From: an uncultured Clostridia bacterium
GTDB lineage: Bacteria > Bacillota > Clostridia > TANB77 > CAG-508
Direction of reading: 5' to 3'
DNA: 33,130 bases
NCBI GenBank assembly: GCA_934182605.1
Contig: CAKPRQ010000014.1
Coordinates: forward strand, 1 to 33,130
Notes under the pieces: generated by a model
The model's input: the letters and a program-made list of their open reading frames with translations, nothing else
What the model was told of the DNA's origin: nothing
Database searches by the model: none
In this document: piece after piece, positions 16,878-25,965 of the stretch
How the letters are laid out: every line of letters begins with the position of its first letter
How positions within the stretch are numbered: position 1 is the first letter of the stretch
Made by a program: the position numbers and the translations under genes

Positions 16878-17946
16878 CTATTATCATTTCCAGTCTTTCT
16901 ATTATTTTTTGATTGCCACAATCAAAATCTTCCAAATTCTTTTCTATATTTTTTAAATCAATTTTTTTATCTAGTACTTCTTTCATTTTATTTTTTAAAT
17001 CTTCTGTATCCACCTTAGTTATTATTCCATATTTTCCACCTTGCAACATTTCTGTTACACCAGTGACTGCTGTTGATATAACAACTTTTTTTAATAATAA
17101 AGCTTCCTTAACAACTATACCAAATCCTTCAAAATCACTAGATAAGACAAAAACATCTGCATTTTTAATATATGGATATGGATTTAACTGCAAACCTTTT
17201 AACTCTACCACATCTTCTACTTTATATTTTTGAATTAATTTTTTAATATTTTCTTCTTCTGGACCATCACCTATTATTTGTATTTTAAATTTATACCCCT
17301 CTTTTTTCAAATCTCTAGCTATTTCTACTAAACGATCTTGCCTCTTTTGTTTTCTCATTCTTCCAACATTTACAAATGTAAATATATCATTTTTCTCAAT
17401 TTTTTCTTCAGCATCTTTTAAAATTTTTCGCTCATCTATTAAATTATAAAGAACCTGTACTTTATTTTCGTCAAAACTATACTTTTTGCAAAAACTCTCC
17501 TTTGCTTTATTGGATACTAGAATAACTGTATCCATTTTACTATACGTATCTAATATTTCTTTTTCTGAAATTCCTATATCAAATTTATTAACATCATTAT
17601 GTATAAATGCAATCTTTTTTATATTTTTATTAATATCTGCAACCCATGTAGCACTTCTTCCTTCTAAAAATCCTATTGCCACATCATAATTTCCTTCTTT
17701 TACAATTTTATTTATGACATATTTACGCCAAAAACTAAAATACCTAAATGGAATATATGTAAAGTTTCCTTTTCTTAATTCTATTATATTTACAGTTTTA
17801 GGTATATCGTTCTTAAATTCTCCAATATTTTGTAATAAACATAAATCTATTTTATAATTATTCTTTAAAATATTTATATAATCACATAGAACTTTTTCGG
17901 CACCACCAACTTCTAATGTATATCCAAAAAATATTATTTTCTTCAT
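16870..17946 (-). CDS. Glycosyltransferase, GT4 family (GT-B fold)
   Basis: 358 residues with the retaining GT-B pattern: an N-terminal GGAEKVL loop near residue 14 after a first strand (KKIIFFGYTLEV), a central NVGRMRKQKRQDRLVEIA, donor-binding IIGDGPEEE, and the EX7E-type motif EGFGIVVKEALLLKK. It would add one sugar to the lipid-linked repeat unit on the cytoplasmic face. The donor is unknown. The ATG follows AAAGGA; the next gene starts within its last codons. Confidence 0.88.
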   Translation of the reverse strand: MKKIIFFGYTLEVGGAEKVLCDYINILKNNYKIDLCLLQNIGEFKNDIPKTVNIIELRKGNFTYIPFRYFSFWRKYVINKIVKEGNYDVAIGFLEGRSATWVADINKNIKKIAFIHNDVNKFDIGISEKEILDTYSKMDTVILVSNKAKESFCKKYSFDENKVQVLYNLIDERKILKDAEEKIEKNDIFTFVNVGRMRKQKRQDRLVEIARDLKKEGYKFKIQIIGDGPEEENIKKLIQKYKVEDVVELKGLQLNPYPYIKNADVFVLSSDFEGFGIVVKEALLLKKVVISTAVTGVTEMLQGGKYGIITKVDTEDLKNKMKEVLDKKIDLKNIEKNLEDFDCGNQKIIERLEMIIDD

Positions 17947-17959
17947 AATAAAATCCTTT

Positions 17960-18817
17960 CTATTTCTTAGTTTTAGCTTTATATACTGCTGGTAAATACA
18001 TGAGTAATGCTTTTAATTTACTTGGATGTTCTTTTATCGTCTTTAATATTCCTTCTTTAGCAAATATTGAATACATATTATATGCAGCAACATTATATAA
18101 TGTGGGTTGTAATTCATATAGTTCTTTATAATATAAAACTTGTCCTTTGGGATTTTTTTTAGCTAAATTAAAATAATTGTTTGAATAGCCTTCTTCTAAA
18201 TATTCTTTGCATACCACTTCTTTATTTATAAACTTCATTTTGTATTCTTTTGACATTCGATTAAATACTAATGCTTCTGGTACAAATTTTTCATTTTCTT
18301 GTAATGGAAACAAATATTTTTTCATTATATTTGTTTTTAAAACTAATTGTTTATCACCCGTTACATTAAATTTATTATAGATATTATAGAAAGTTTCTAT
18401 TTGTTCATCCTGTGGAAATTTCGTACCTATAATGTCATTGGAATTCATTTTTATGCATAAAAAACCTAAACCTGCTATATCAGACACATTACTTATTTTT
18501 TCGCACTCACTATAGATATCTCCTAAAGAATTACTCATAAATATATCATCTGAATCTATATCAGCCAAAAATTCTCCCTTGACAAATTCCATACCTAAAT
18601 TGTGTGCAGACATTTTGCCACCGTTCTCTTTATATTTATAAATTATCTTCATGTCGTTATTATTCATAAACTCTTCTACTACTTCTTTCGTATTATCTGT
18701 AGAGCCATCATCAATAATAATCCATTCAAAGTTCTTAAATACCTGTTTCTGCAAAGATTGATAGAGATTTTTAAGCTTATCTGCTCTATTATATGTTGGA
18801 GTTAAAATACTAAGCAT
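17960..18817 (-). CDS. Glycosyltransferase, GT2 family (GT-A fold)
   Basis: 285 residues. The opening LSILTPTYNRADKL is the GT2 nucleotide-binding start, followed by IIIDDGSTDNT and the metal-binding DIDSDD motif at about residues 95-100. A C-terminal part with a Tyr-rich region matches capsular GT2 enzymes. It is an inverting transferase working on the cytoplasmic face. The ATG at 18817 is chosen because GGGGG lies about eight bases upstream; an in-frame start further up would overlap the preceding gene. It begins 13 bases past that gene. Confidence 0.87.
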   Translation of the reverse strand: MLSILTPTYNRADKLKNLYQSLQKQVFKNFEWIIIDDGSTDNTKEVVEEFMNNNDMKIIYKYKENGGKMSAHNLGMEFVKGEFLADIDSDDIFMSNSLGDIYSECEKISNVSDIAGLGFLCIKMNSNDIIGTKFPQDEQIETFYNIYNKFNVTGDKQLVLKTNIMKKYLFPLQENEKFVPEALVFNRMSKEYKMKFINKEVVCKEYLEEGYSNNYFNLAKKNPKGQVLYYKELYELQPTLYNVAAYNMYSIFAKEGILKTIKEHPSKLKALLMYLPAVYKAKTKK

Positions 18818-18830
18818 ATATGATTCCCCC

Positions 18831-19964
18831 CTATTTATCAAATATTTCATACCACTTTTTCATAACATTTTCTGGTAAATATTTATATGAATTTTCTTTA
18901 GAATTTTTCCCAATCCTTTTTAATTCTTCTCTATTATTTAATAATTCTATTACTTTATTTGCCATATCTTCTATATCTCTATTTTCAATTAAATATCCAT
19001 TTTCTCCGTTTCTTATTATAGCTTTAGGACCTACTGGAACATTAAAAGCTACTAAAGGCAATCCTACACTAGATGCTTCTAATAAAACCATAGGGAAACA
19101 TTCTGTCAAAGATGTCATAACATATACATCTGAACTTAATAAATATTTACTTACTTCATCTTTTCCAACCATACCAGTTATTTTTATTTTGTTATTTAAA
19201 TTTAATTTATTTATTAAACTATTTAAATTATCATATTCCTCTCCACCACCTACAATAGTAAGTGTAGTATTTGTAATTTCTTTTTGTACTAAATTAAAAA
19301 CCTTTATTAATGTTTCAAAATCTTTTACCTTATGCAATCTTCCAACCGATATAATATTATTTTCTTCTAAACTTGAACTTTCATTAGGAATATTTTCAAT
19401 TATATTTGGAATTTCTACTATTTTTATTTTTTTATTTTGTGTTAACCATTTCGAATAATTTTCTGTTGAGCCCTTACCTATTGTAATCAAATAATCTAAA
19501 TTTTTAAATGATTTTTTAATTCTATTTATATATTTTTTCGAATCATCATGCAAATGTTCCTCTGTTATTTTAGTAATTCCTTTCTTGCAATACTTTGAAA
19601 GCATATTTGCATATTCAATTCTTGTTGAAAAAACAAAATCACAATTTAATCTTTTAATTTCTTTTATCATTAAATAATTTTTCAAGAATAAAATTTTTAT
19701 TGCTTTAATTCCTTCTTTAAATACTGTTAAAATATTTTTATTCTTTATAGCATTTTTGAACTCATTTCTATTTGGTGCATCATCTATTAAATATTTAATT
19801 TTTATTTTTCTATCAATTTCATATGCTGGTTCTCTATTCATACTATATACAGAAATTATTTCTACATCATACTTTTTACAAAGTTCATTAGCAAATGTAG
19901 TTGTTTGTTTTTCTATTCCACCATATTGTAAATGTAGCATTAATATTATAATTTTCTTCTTCAT
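18831..19964 (-). CDS. Glycosyltransferase, GT4 family
   Basis: 377 residues with an N-terminal HLQYGGIEKQTTTFANEL donor/acceptor loop, a central ISVGRLHKVKDFETLIKVF, VGGGEEYDNL, and the C-terminal ECFPMVLLEASSVGLPLVAF motif of GT4 enzymes, with catalytic-type Glu residues in place. The pattern resembles galactosyl/N-acetylgalactosaminyl-transferases of capsule loci, but the sugar cannot be read from sequence. It is translated after the flippase gene with a 12-base gap. Confidence 0.88.
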   Translation of the reverse strand: MKKKIIILMLHLQYGGIEKQTTTFANELCKKYDVEIISVYSMNREPAYEIDRKIKIKYLIDDAPNRNEFKNAIKNKNILTVFKEGIKAIKILFLKNYLMIKEIKRLNCDFVFSTRIEYANMLSKYCKKGITKITEEHLHDDSKKYINRIKKSFKNLDYLITIGKGSTENYSKWLTQNKKIKIVEIPNIIENIPNESSSLEENNIISVGRLHKVKDFETLIKVFNLVQKEITNTTLTIVGGGEEYDNLNSLINKLNLNNKIKITGMVGKDEVSKYLLSSDVYVMTSLTECFPMVLLEASSVGLPLVAFNVPVGPKAIIRNGENGYLIENRDIEDMANKVIELLNNREELKRIGKNSKENSYKYLPENVMKKWYEIFDK

Positions 19965-19976
19965 TTTCTCTCCTAA

Positions 19977-21446
19977 CTATTTCCAATTATATTTTACTAA
20001 TTTATCCACAAATTTAATTTTTACAGCTACTTTTTCCAACAATTGTTTTAAAAAATCATCTTTTAAAATAAATAGTGTTATAAAATATATAATAATCCCT
20101 ACAAATATTTCTACACACATTCCAATTAACCTCTCATCAAACAAATTGCTGATACCATATGCTATTAAACACATAACAAATGTAGAAATAATAGGATTCT
20201 TAGATAATTTAATAATAGCCCAAATATTAAATTCTTTTCTTATCATATACATTTGAACTATAAATACCATACCTTCTGCAATTACTGTAGCAATAGATGC
20301 TCCAACAGATGCATAATTTTTAATTAAAACAATATTTAATAAGAAATTGATTACTGCCCCTATTGTAACTGATAAAGTTAACTTTTTAGATTGTTTTGTA
20401 GTTATAAAATATTGCATACCAATTACATTGGTCAATCCTATAAATAATATGATAGGAACAATTATCTGTACTAAAATTATAACTTTTTCATATCCCGGTC
20501 CTAAAAAAAATGGTACAAAAGTATCTGCCACTAATAAAACTCCTGCCATTATAGGAAATGCTAATAAATATACAAATCTTATTGAATTATATAATGAATT
20601 TTTAAATACTTCTTTTTCATTATTAGCATATGAATTAGCCATTCTTGGTAACATTACTGTCCCTAAAGATGTTACAATCACTAACAACATTTTTACTATT
20701 TTTTGTCCTTGCTCATAATACCCAACTTCACTTTTATTATCAATTACATAACCGAGCATTGTTTTATCTAAAACAGTATATATTTGTATTGCAATTTGAG
20801 GTACAAATAAAACAATTGTTGGTTTTATATGCTTAAATATATTTAATTCTTTTATTTTGGTTTTTTGAATGTATTTTGGTAAATAACACCATAAAGATAA
20901 GTTACCAATTAAATTTGATAATGTCACTATTAAAAAATATTTTGGTAAATCAGAAGGCGTTTTAACAATTGTAAAAATCAAGGTAACAAAAAGAACTTTA
21001 ACTATTAAATTTCTAATAACAGTCTTTTTAAATTCTTCCATTCCCATAAAGAACCAACTAATATCTAATATTGTTGAAAACATTTCTATTAATAATATAG
21101 CATAATATATATTATACTCTGTACCATTTACATAAAAAACATAAAATAATGTAACTGAAATAATCATCATAATAAAACGCATTAATACTATTTCAAAAAA
21201 TAATTTGCTACGTTTTTCAATATCATTTTGCAAATATGCTATTTCTCTTTGCCCATACCATGATACTCCTAAGGAACCAAATAAAATAAAATAAGTTGCA
21301 ACGGAATATGTAAAACTGTATATTCCTATTGCCTCTGCACCTAACGTTCTAGAAATATATGGTGTAGTGATTAATGGTAATATTAAAATAATAATTTGAT
21401 AGAATAAATTATAAATATAATTTTTTACAATACTTTTCCTTTCCAT
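19977..21446 (-). CDS. Polysaccharide flippase, Wzx/MOP family
   Basis: A 489-residue polytopic protein with about 12-14 membrane helices. The start SIVKNYIYNLFYQIIILILPLI and the TPYISRTLGAEAIGIYSF segment are characteristic of the Wzx/RfbX branch of the MOP exporter superfamily. It would turn undecaprenyl-linked repeat units from the inner to the outer face, before the polymerase-like protein acts. The ATG at 21446 follows AGGAAG by eight bases; a GTG at 21455 lies within the binding region. It follows the 34-residue orphan by 12 bases. Confidence 0.92.
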   Translation of the reverse strand: MERKSIVKNYIYNLFYQIIILILPLITTPYISRTLGAEAIGIYSFTYSVATYFILFGSLGVSWYGQREIAYLQNDIEKRSKLFFEIVLMRFIMMIISVTLFYVFYVNGTEYNIYYAILLIEMFSTILDISWFFMGMEEFKKTVIRNLIVKVLFVTLIFTIVKTPSDLPKYFLIVTLSNLIGNLSLWCYLPKYIQKTKIKELNIFKHIKPTIVLFVPQIAIQIYTVLDKTMLGYVIDNKSEVGYYEQGQKIVKMLLVIVTSLGTVMLPRMANSYANNEKEVFKNSLYNSIRFVYLLAFPIMAGVLLVADTFVPFFLGPGYEKVIILVQIIVPIILFIGLTNVIGMQYFITTKQSKKLTLSVTIGAVINFLLNIVLIKNYASVGASIATVIAEGMVFIVQMYMIRKEFNIWAIIKLSKNPIISTFVMCLIAYGISNLFDERLIGMCVEIFVGIIIYFITLFILKDDFLKQLLEKVAVKIKFVDKLVKYNWK

Positions 21447-21458
21447 ACAACTCACTTC

Positions 21459-21563
21459 CTATATTTTTAATTTAAATTGTTCTCTATGATTTTTATAATA
21501 TTCTTCCATTCTTTTACTTTGCGGTCTATAACCAAGCCTTCTATTTAATGATTCAGATGCCAT
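21459..21563 (-). CDS. Small 34-residue protein inside the glycan operon
   Basis: A short frame from ATG (six bases after AAAGGTAG) to TAG, between glf and the flippase gene, with gaps of 17 and 12 bases on the two sides. The product MASESLNRRLGYRPQSKRME then a Tyr/His/Glu tail is strongly basic, with no membrane helix. Codon use matches neighbours. It may be a small protein that assists assembly, or the end of a lost gene whose start was deleted; the good binding site favours translation. No family recognised. Confidence 0.6.
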   Translation of the reverse strand: MASESLNRRLGYRPQSKRMEEYYKNHREQFKLKI

Positions 21564-21580
21564 TTTTCACTACCTTTCTA

Positions 21581-22681
21581 CTATTTTAATTCTTCTTTTA
21601 CACATTTTAAAGCTTCTATAATTGTATCGTCCATATCAAAATATTTATACATTCCTAATCTTCCACCAAAAATAACTTTATTGTCTTTTTTAGATAATTC
21701 TAAATATTTCTCATATAAATTATTATTTTTTTCATCATTTATTGCATAATATGGTATTTTATTTCTATCCCATTGGTCAGGATATTCTTTAGTAATTACG
21801 GTTTTTTCTTGTGTACCAAACTCAAAATGCTTATGTTCTATTATTCTTGTATAAGGCACTTCATATTCCGTATAATTTACTACTGCATTTCCTTGATAAT
21901 TTTCTTCATCTAATACTTCAGTTTCAAATTTTAAACTTCTATATTCTAATTCACCTAGAGAATAATCATAATATTTATCAATCATTCCTGTAAATACTAT
22001 TTTTTTAGCAATAGATTGCAATTCTTCTCTATTTTCAAAAAAATCACAATTTAGTCTCACTTCTATACCATATAACATTTTTTCAATTATTTGAGTATAA
22101 CCACCTATTGGTATTCCTTGATATTTATCATTAAAATAATTATTATCATACGTAAATCTTACCGGTAATCTTTTAATAATAAATGCTGGCAATTCTGTCG
22201 CTCTTTTTCCCCATTGTTTTTCTGTATATCCTTTTACTAATTTTTCATATATAGTTTTTCCTATCAATTTTATACCTTGTTCTTCTAAGTTTTTTGGTTC
22301 TACAATATTTGTATTTTTCACTTCTTCATCTATTTTAGCTTTTGCTTCCTTTGGAGTAAAAACTCCCCATAATTTATTAAATGTATTCATATTAAATGGT
22401 AAATTATATATTTCCCCTTTATAATTCGCAATTGGAGAATTAGTATATCTATTAAATTCAGCAAATCCATTTATATATTCCCAAATTTCTTTATTATCTG
22501 TATGAAAAATATGTGCACCATATTTATGTACATTTATCCCTTCAATTTTCTCAGTATAAATATTTCCACCAATATGAGAATTCTTTTCTATTACTAAACA
22601 TTTTTTACCTTTTTTATTCATTTCATAAGCAAATGTACTTCCAAACAAACCACTACCAACTATTAAATAATCATATTTCAT
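21581..22681 (-). CDS. glf: UDP-galactopyranose mutase
   Basis: 366 residues, the normal length for bacterial Glf. The N terminus YLIVGSGLFGS is the FAD-binding Rossmann motif, with VIEKNSHIGGNIYTE and the KYGAHIFHTDNKEIW substrate region next; EKQWGKRATELPAFIIKRLPVRFTYDNNYFNDKYQGIP-type conserved blocks follow in order. It interconverts UDP-galactopyranose and UDP-galactofuranose using reduced FAD in the cytosol. Its presence says that the glycan made by this locus contains galactofuranose. The transferase-like gene just upstream is the likely user of the product. Confidence 0.97.
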   Translation of the reverse strand: MKYDYLIVGSGLFGSTFAYEMNKKGKKCLVIEKNSHIGGNIYTEKIEGINVHKYGAHIFHTDNKEIWEYINGFAEFNRYTNSPIANYKGEIYNLPFNMNTFNKLWGVFTPKEAKAKIDEEVKNTNIVEPKNLEEQGIKLIGKTIYEKLVKGYTEKQWGKRATELPAFIIKRLPVRFTYDNNYFNDKYQGIPIGGYTQIIEKMLYGIEVRLNCDFFENREELQSIAKKIVFTGMIDKYYDYSLGELEYRSLKFETEVLDEENYQGNAVVNYTEYEVPYTRIIEHKHFEFGTQEKTVITKEYPDQWDRNKIPYYAINDEKNNNLYEKYLELSKKDNKVIFGGRLGMYKYFDMDDTIIEALKCVKEELK

Positions 22682-22701
22682 TACTATTCTCTCCTATCCT
22701 A

Positions 22702-23745
22702 TTACTTGATATTTTTTAATATTTCTGATACAACTTTTTTTGTAAAATATCCTCTTCTAACTTTTTTTTGTAATTCAGAAATATTTTTTTGTTTAATTTC
22801 ATAATCGTCAAACGTTAAATTGTTTATATCATATATATTTTTTACAGTATACCCTATATTATATTTCTTAATAAAATCAGCAATTGCTGCTTTTTCCCAA
22901 GCAATAACAGGAATACCTGCTGCTACATAACATGATAATTTATGAGGATTATTATACTTAGTATACATTTTAAATCTTTTTTCTTCATCACTTTCATCAA
23001 AATTACCATCCCAAATTAATCCTAAATCACCAACTACATTATCTGGTAATTCATTAGGTGAAAATTTTCCTTTATATTTTAATTTACTATTAATATCTTT
23101 ATCTATACCTATTCCATATAAATTTAATGTAAATTTTAATTTATCTTCTTCCAATTGATGAACAAATGGACTTTTAATTTTGTTTAGATTTCCAGCATAA
23201 ATAACAGAATAATTTAATGGATCTATTACATTATGTCTTTCAAATTTTTCTTTTTTATTACATAAATAATCAAATATCTCTAAATTAAATATCTCTGCTT
23301 TTATATTTTCCTTTTTTAAATAATCAGTCATTTTTTGATTATGAGATATAATATATTTTACTTTATTTAACCTATCTAATTCTTGTTGCTTTAGTATTTT
23401 GTCTTCTCCTCTAATACTATCTAAATCGTGAATTAATACAATTGTTCTATCTTTATTTATAAAATTCATTGAAAACATAAAAAAATTATTTAACAATTTA
23501 CTTGTTTCATACATTGGAAATTGCATAATTAAAATTTCTTTATTTAATTTACTTAAAATAATTGTATTTAATATTTTTAATCTATATAAAACCTTTTTAA
23601 TAAAATTATTTGAATTTACTAATAAAACACTTTTAGCATTATACTCACTTACTAATATATCTATAATATCACTAGGTGCTTTAGGCCCTGCTGTAAACTC
23701 TCCATTTCCTTTTACAGTTAAAACTCTTATTTTTTCTTTTTTCAT
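22702..23745 (-). CDS. Galactofuranosyltransferase-like protein (WbbI/Gtf3-type GT-B)
   Basis: 347 residues from the ATG at 23745. The C-terminal half carries DLGLIWDG, KYNNPHKLSCYVAAGIPVI and WEKAAIADFI, the pattern of the beta-1,6-galactofuranosyltransferase/Gtf3 group. The N-terminal half is a diverged GT-B domain with IVLIHDLDSIRG. Known members use UDP-Galf; the adjacent glf supports that donor here. Two ATG codons compete: the one at 23757 abuts AAAGGA, the chosen one is twelve bases away, so the start is uncertain by four codons. It is the first gene after the promoter at 23835-23863. Confidence 0.8.
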   Translation of the reverse strand: MKKEKIRVLTVKGNGEFTAGPKAPSDIIDILVSEYNAKSVLLVNSNNFIKKVLYRLKILNTIILSKLNKEILIMQFPMYETSKLLNNFFMFSMNFINKDRTIVLIHDLDSIRGEDKILKQQELDRLNKVKYIISHNQKMTDYLKKENIKAEIFNLEIFDYLCNKKEKFERHNVIDPLNYSVIYAGNLNKIKSPFVHQLEEDKLKFTLNLYGIGIDKDINSKLKYKGKFSPNELPDNVVGDLGLIWDGNFDESDEEKRFKMYTKYNNPHKLSCYVAAGIPVIAWEKAAIADFIKKYNIGYTVKNIYDINNLTFDDYEIKQKNISELQKKVRRGYFTKKVVSEILKNIK

Positions 23746-23785
23746 ATAAAAATTCATTCCTTTCTTGCTTCAATCCAAGATACGC

Positions 23786-23817
23786 ATAATTATGAAAGTA
23801 TTTCATTTCATAATTAT
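23786..23817 (-). promoter_or_regulatory. Hairpin in the leader of the glycan operon
   Basis: ATAATTATGAAA (23786-23797) and TTTCATAATTAT (23806-23817) form a perfect 12-bp stem with an eight-base loop, between the promoter and the first start codon. It could pace entry into the operon, end transcription from the upstream membrane-protein gene, or stabilise the mRNA 5' end. Confidence 0.5.
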
Positions 23818-23834
23818 TTTTCTACATTTGTTAT

Positions 23835-23863
23835 ACTATATCATAATTCAATCTTTTTTGCAA
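23835..23863 (-). promoter_or_regulatory. Promoter of the main glycan operon
   Basis: Minus-strand TTGCAA (23858-23863), a 17-base spacer and TATAGT (23835-23840) form a good sigma-A promoter, 90 bases before the first start. It lies just past the stop of the GT-C-like gene, so the operon from 23745 down to 14580 can be expressed separately. Confidence 0.65.
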
Positions 23864-23875
23864 TATATAAACTTT

Positions 23876-25699
23876 CTACTTTTTTATAACTTTCCCCCAA
23901 ATATTTTCATATATTACCTCATAATTTTCTAACAAACTTTCATCATATTCTTTATAAAAATCACTTCTATAAAAACAAATAACATAATCAGCGTTTTCTA
24001 TGACTTTATTATTCATATGTTTATACCTTAATTTATCTTGATGTCCTAATTTATTCATTTTTTTATCATAATTAACATAATTTAATATTGGGTAACTCCA
24101 TAATATTTGTTTCTCTGTTCCTAATATTTCAATTTTATTATTCATATCAATATTATCTCTAACCCATTCTAATAAATTTAATTCCCATTCATATAAATCG
24201 CTAGGATAATTATATATTAAGGATTTATTTATAGTATATATTTCTGTACAGGATTTAATAGAGACATCACAAATTTTATTTCTTACCCTTCCCACTTTAA
24301 ATCCATAAAAAAATGCAGATAATATAATTAAATAAATACACACTAAAATATACGGTGCTTTTTTATTCTTTTCATATAGATAATATAATCCTTTAAAATT
24401 AAAATAAAATAATATAATCCATAATGCAAAATAAATTTTTGCAATATAATATTCCGATACTCTATCAAATAATAGACCTATGAATAATAAACTAATATAA
24501 CCAAATAGAAAGACAAACATTATCACAGAAAAATTTAACTTTCTCCATTCTTTAACTAAAACAAATATAGTTAGTGGTATTAATAATATTATATTAGAAT
24601 ATAAATTTTTATAAATATATCCTTCTGAAACCAATCCTCCCATTGATGCAACCGGACTAGTTATAACGCCTTCTTCATACTTAATTAAATTTTCACTATA
24701 TAAATCTGGCTTTAAATGATATATAAATCCTAAAATAAATGGTATTATTAATGTAATTAACAATAATAATATTGTTTTTTTAGTAAACAATTTTTTATCT
24801 TCCCTATAGTTATCTATACAAAAATATATAAATAATCCACTATACATAAAAGGAACAAATAAGTAATATGTACAAAAAAGTTCAAAATTTAATAAGAAAA
24901 ATATTATTATACATTGTATTAAATCAATTTCTTTATTTTTATAATAAGATACCATATTAATAATTGTACAAATTATCAATAAAGACACTGTTAAATATTC
25001 GAAACCAAAAAGCATACTATTTAATGGATATCCTAATAAACATAATATTGATAACAATAAAGCTAGCACTTTTAATTTTCCATTAGAAATCTTTATAAAT
25101 GTAAAATATAACATATATCCTATTAAGAATAAAATTATCAAATCAAAAAGTACAAACATTCTATAATAATCAAATTCACTAACTACCTTTTCAGCTACCA
25201 TCATTACAATTCCACTATTTACGTAGGCACCAATTTTAAAACTTCTAAAATTATATATATCATCTTTTATATTGTTTAATAAACTTTCATTTTCAGCAAA
25301 TAATTGCGTTGCTCTGTAGTGAACCGCTGGATCCGTTGTTTCATATTTTATTTCTAAAAAATCTCCATACTGAAAATATCCTATTAGAATTGTCAAAATT
25401 TGAATGGCAAATATACATATCAAATCAATTCCATTACAAAAATACTTCTGAATCTTTTTAGTTTTAATTATATATATAATACCTAGAATTATAATTACAA
25501 TATTTACTATAAATAAATTTTGCAAAGAACATTTTATTGTAAAATAATTTAATACATAACAAATAAAAACATTGTAGCATAATATTAATACTGCACCTAA
25601 TCCCAAAATTCCTAATCCATTTAATGCTTTATCTGTTTTTTTGATTAACATAAATACAATAATTAAAGCCAAAAGACTAATTATATATAATATTCCCAT
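23876..25699 (-). CDS. Large polytopic membrane protein, GT-C glycosyltransferase-like
   Basis: About 607 residues with twelve or so membrane helices and a soluble C-terminal domain (about the last 130 residues: LLEWVRDNIDMNNKIEILG, then DYVICFYRSDFY). The first large outside loop has EIKYETTDPAVHYRATQLF; an acidic residue in this loop is the usual catalytic site of GT-C enzymes that use lipid-phosphate sugars. The layout fits membrane glycosyltransferases of cell-wall glycans, or a DUF6541-like protein. The ATG at 25699 follows GGGGG by five to seven bases; an ATG four codons earlier overlaps it. It has its own promoter and is followed by that of the main operon. Confidence 0.65.
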   Translation of the reverse strand: MGILYIISLLALIIVFMLIKKTDKALNGLGILGLGAVLILCYNVFICYVLNYFTIKCSLQNLFIVNIVIIILGIIYIIKTKKIQKYFCNGIDLICIFAIQILTILIGYFQYGDFLEIKYETTDPAVHYRATQLFAENESLLNNIKDDIYNFRSFKIGAYVNSGIVMMVAEKVVSEFDYYRMFVLFDLIILFLIGYMLYFTFIKISNGKLKVLALLLSILCLLGYPLNSMLFGFEYLTVSLLIICTIINMVSYYKNKEIDLIQCIIIFFLLNFELFCTYYLFVPFMYSGLFIYFCIDNYREDKKLFTKKTILLLLITLIIPFILGFIYHLKPDLYSENLIKYEEGVITSPVASMGGLVSEGYIYKNLYSNIILLIPLTIFVLVKEWRKLNFSVIMFVFLFGYISLLFIGLLFDRVSEYYIAKIYFALWIILFYFNFKGLYYLYEKNKKAPYILVCIYLIILSAFFYGFKVGRVRNKICDVSIKSCTEIYTINKSLIYNYPSDLYEWELNLLEWVRDNIDMNNKIEILGTEKQILWSYPILNYVNYDKKMNKLGHQDKLRYKHMNNKVIENADYVICFYRSDFYKEYDESLLENYEVIYENIWGKVIKK

Positions 25700-25757
25700 T
25701 ACTACCCCCATATAAAAAATATTTAATTATGTATATGTCTACAATTAATTTTTCATA

Positions 25758-25786
25758 ATTTTATCATTATTTAAAAAATATTTCAA
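25758..25786 (-). promoter_or_regulatory. Promoter of the GT-C-like gene
   Basis: Minus-strand TTGAAA (25781-25786), a 17-base spacer and TAAAAT (25758-25763), about 60 bases before the start at 25699. One mismatch in each hexamer would make it a moderate promoter. Confidence 0.65.
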
Positions 25787-25851
25787 TACAAAAGAATGAA
25801 TTTAGCCACTTTTCAAAAATCTTTTATTTTAAAAAAATGTGTAAACTCCTA

Positions 25852-25887
25852 AAAAAATAATTACATAAAATTATGTAATTATTTTTT
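25852..25887. terminator. Long perfect A/T hairpin after the beta-propeller pseudogene
   Basis: A 17-base arm at 25852-25868 and its exact complement at 25871-25887 form a stem with an AA tip; A runs begin it and T runs end it on either strand, so it can stop transcription both ways. It marks the end of the pseudogene's unit, before the GT-C-like gene promoter. Confidence 0.8.
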
Positions 25888-25892
25888 GTTAC

Positions 25893-25952
25893 AATTCACA
25901 ACTTATCTAAATTTAGTTTTAAAACATAAAATTATTACTCAGGTTGTGAATT
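25893..25952. repeat. 10-bp inverted repeat at the pseudogene end
   Basis: AATTCACAAC (25893-25902) and GTTGTGAATT (25943-25952) are exact inverted copies about 40 bases apart, between the pseudogene stop and the terminator. It could be the outer stem of a 3' RNA structure. Confidence 0.4.
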
Positions 25953-25965
25953 ATAATATCCTAAC

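Noticed and set aside
18820..19458. Long plus-strand open frame of about 210 codons
   Set aside because: It is antisense to a clear GT4 gene, is low-complexity Phe/Ser/Ile, and has no binding site.
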